Both the position numbers and the translations under genes were made by a program. A stretch of 6,006 nucleotides of DNA from NCBI GenBank assembly GCA_038232415.1, contig JBBSHY010000039.1:1-6006 (forward strand). The letters are read 5' to 3'. This DNA comes from JBBRXZ01 sp038232415. Lineage in GTDB: Bacteria; Patescibacteriota; Saccharimonadia; Saccharimonadales; UBA4665. The notes below the pieces were generated by a model. That model had not been told where the DNA came from, did not search any database, and worked only from the letters and a program-made list of their open reading frames with translations. Positions 5,125 to 6,006 of this stretch are shown here, in pieces (the stretch's first letter is position 1; the number at the start of each line of letters is the position of its first letter).

Positions 5125-5754
5125 ATGAAAATAACAAAATTTGTCCATTCCTGCCTTTTGGTCGAAACGCCAGAGCGAATAGCGCTCTTTGATCCCGGCG
5201 TATATAGCGCTGTAGCATTAGACATCGACAAATTAACCCGGCTTGACGATATTTTTATCACTCATGAACACGGAGATCATTTCGATCCCGAATTGGTTAG
5301 CAAGCTGGTTCAAAAGTTTCCTCAGGCACGTATTACCAGTACTGCGGCAGTTGTGGCCCAACTTGCCCAAGCGGGCATAAAGGCTGCTAATAACGCACCA
5401 ACGGGTACAACTTTCTTCGATTCGCCTCATGAAAGTATGGCACCCATGCAAAATCCACCCCAGGCGATTGGCGTACACTACCTAAATGCACTGAGCCACC
5501 CCGGAGATAGCCATAGTTTCACTGAATCTAAAACCATACTGGCATTGCCAGTAACCGCGCAGTGGGGATCATCGGCCCGGGCAGTTAAGCTAGCCCTTGA
5601 ATTAAAGCCCAAGTATATTCTACCGATCCACGACTGGCACTGGCATGAAGAAGCCCGCGAACTTATGTATGAAAAATTTGAGAAATTCTTTGCCGGGCAT
5701 AGTATCCAATTCTTCAAGCTTAAAACAGGGCAGCCGATAGAAATTAACTTATAA
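5125..5754 (+). CDS. MBL-fold metallo-hydrolase, UlaG/COG2220-like
   Basis: This 209-residue, cytosolic metallo-beta-lactamase-fold hydrolase has the beginning KITKFVHSCLLVE typical of the UlaG-like branch, then FDPG (22-25). The metal motif THEHGDHFD supplies H47, H49, D51 and H52. Further probable ligands are H125 or D128 in LSHPGDSH and H169 in LPIHDWHW. All core ligands therefore seem present and the enzyme should bind two metal ions. There is no signal peptide, and this branch differs from true beta-lactamases; lactonase, phosphodiesterase or other ester hydrolysis are all possible. It ends the three-gene operon, and the next gene has its own promoter immediately downstream. Confidence 0.88.
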   Translation: MKITKFVHSCLLVETPERIALFDPGVYSAVALDIDKLTRLDDIFITHEHGDHFDPELVSKLVQKFPQARITSTAAVVAQLAQAGIKAANNAPTGTTFFDSPHESMAPMQNPPQAIGVHYLNALSHPGDSHSFTESKTILALPVTAQWGSSARAVKLALELKPKYILPIHDWHWHEEARELMYEKFEKFFAGHSIQFFKLKTGQPIEINL

Positions 5755-5766
5755 ACATAAGCTTGA
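5714..5766. repeat. 9-bp inverted repeat spanning the MBL gene end and next promoter
   Basis: TCAAGCTTA (5714-5722) and TAAGCTTGA (5758-5766) are perfect reverse complements separated by 35 bases. The second arm overlaps the -35 box of the next gene, and the first lies inside the MBL coding sequence. The AAGCTT core is itself palindromic, so part of the match is cheap. It may be chance or a two-site operator. Confidence 0.3.
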
Positions 5767-5791
5767 CAAATAACATAATATTTGCTAGAGT
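5763..5791 (+). promoter_or_regulatory. Near-consensus promoter giving a leaderless mRNA
   Basis: A perfect TTGACA (5763-5768), 17 bp, then an extended -10 TGCTAGAGT with hexamer 5786-5791. Six bases separate the hexamer from ATG 5798, so the expected transcription start is the A of the start codon. No Shine-Dalgarno is present. Confidence 0.75.
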
Positions 5792-5797
5792 TAAGTT

Positions 5798-6006
5798 ATG
5801 TCTAATAAAACAAAAAGTGTTCAAACTAATAAAGACAAGTTAAATAGTGTTAGCAAGCATATCGGTATTGTGTTCATGACAGCTGCCGCCACACTTGGCA
5901 TGCTGGAATTACCAGAGCACCCTAACAGCCGCATAGTTTTAACCAGCCAGCCAGTCTTTGCTATGGCCACGCAAAATACCCACCAAAATAATCCCATACG
6001 CCGGGA
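5798..6006 (+). CDS. Unrecognised exported or membrane-anchored protein, N-terminal part
   Basis: The open frame starts at ATG 5798 and runs off the right edge after 69 complete codons with no stop. I do not recognise a family. The N-terminus is strongly basic (K4, K6, K12, K14, K20), followed by a hydrophobic segment IGIVFMTAAATLGML (22-36), then ELPEHPNSRIVLTSQPVFAMA (37-57) and a polar NTHQNN stretch. The hydrophobic helix plus a possible FAMA/T cut site (54-58) suggest a signal peptide or signal anchor, although the gap between them is unusually long for a simple signal peptide. The start is strongly supported by the promoter directly upstream and the frame of the open region. The function is unknown. 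Confidence 0.7.
   Translation, partial: MSNKTKSVQTNKDKLNSVSKHIGIVFMTAAATLGMLELPEHPNSRIVLTSQPVFAMATQNTHQNNPIRR

Noticed and set aside
345..5754. Stop-codon reassignment (UGA as sense)
   Set aside because: No complete gene ends in TGA, but none contains an in-frame TGA either, tryptophan is encoded by TGG and all frames are intact under the standard bacterial code; seven stops are too few to argue from.
5125..5754. Antibiotic-degrading beta-lactamase
   Set aside because: There is no signal peptide and the start and metal motifs fit the UlaG-like branch rather than class B beta-lactamases.
1..6006. CRISPR array, tRNA, rRNA, insertion sequence or prophage
   Set aside because: No regularly spaced long repeats, cloverleaf-like segments, transposase motifs or terminal inverted repeats were seen; the only repeats are short operator-like words.

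Overview
The window reads as a compact bacterial chromosome segment of moderate GC with short intergenic gaps. One gene is cut by the left edge on the minus strand, seven complete genes lie on the plus strand, and one plus-strand gene is cut by the right edge. The gene style (a PIF1 helicase carrying an HRDC domain, a SipW-type signal peptidase with a TasA-like substrate, an NYN protein, some genes with strong Shine-Dalgarno sites and others apparently leaderless) resembles Candidatus Saccharibacteria or another Patescibacteria/CPR lineage. This assignment comes from memory of such genomes and is moderate to low in confidence; there is no rRNA or marker gene to settle it. All seven complete genes stop with TAA or TAG, and the standard bacterial code translates everything cleanly.

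Layout. 1-260 (minus): N-terminal 86 residues of a Kup potassium transporter. 261-362: divergent intergenic region with three tandem TTAAsW half-sites at 10-11 bp spacing and a probable extended -10 for the helicase. 363-1892: PIF1-family helicase with a C-terminal HRDC domain. 1893-2077: the longest gap, with a second pair of the same direct repeats, an inverted repeat, a candidate promoter and a strong ribosome binding site. 2078-3205: a two-gene cassette, a TasA/camelysin-like secreted protein followed by its probable dedicated SipW-like signal peptidase (Ser/His type). 3256-3831: NYN-domain (LabA/DUF88-like) putative ribonuclease, apparently leaderless. 3871-5754: three tightly spaced genes behind a good promoter, each with a strong Shine-Dalgarno: a VOC protein, a flavodoxin-like oxidoreductase and a metallo-beta-lactamase-fold hydrolase. 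5763-6006: a near-consensus promoter placed so that transcription should start on the ATG of an unrecognised, probably membrane-anchored or exported protein that runs off the edge.

How the parts fit. The clearest working unit is the TasA-like/SipW pair: the secreted protein has a signal region built like that of TasA, and the adjacent peptidase is of the class that processes such proteins, suggesting a surface fibre or matrix protein. The VOC/flavodoxin/MBL operon looks like a small redox or electrophile-handling unit, though its substrates cannot be read from sequence. The most unusual regulatory signals are an identical extended -10 (TGCTAGAsT, six bases, ATG) in front of two unrelated genes, and the PhoB/PhoP-style 11-bp direct repeats on both sides of the helicase gene.
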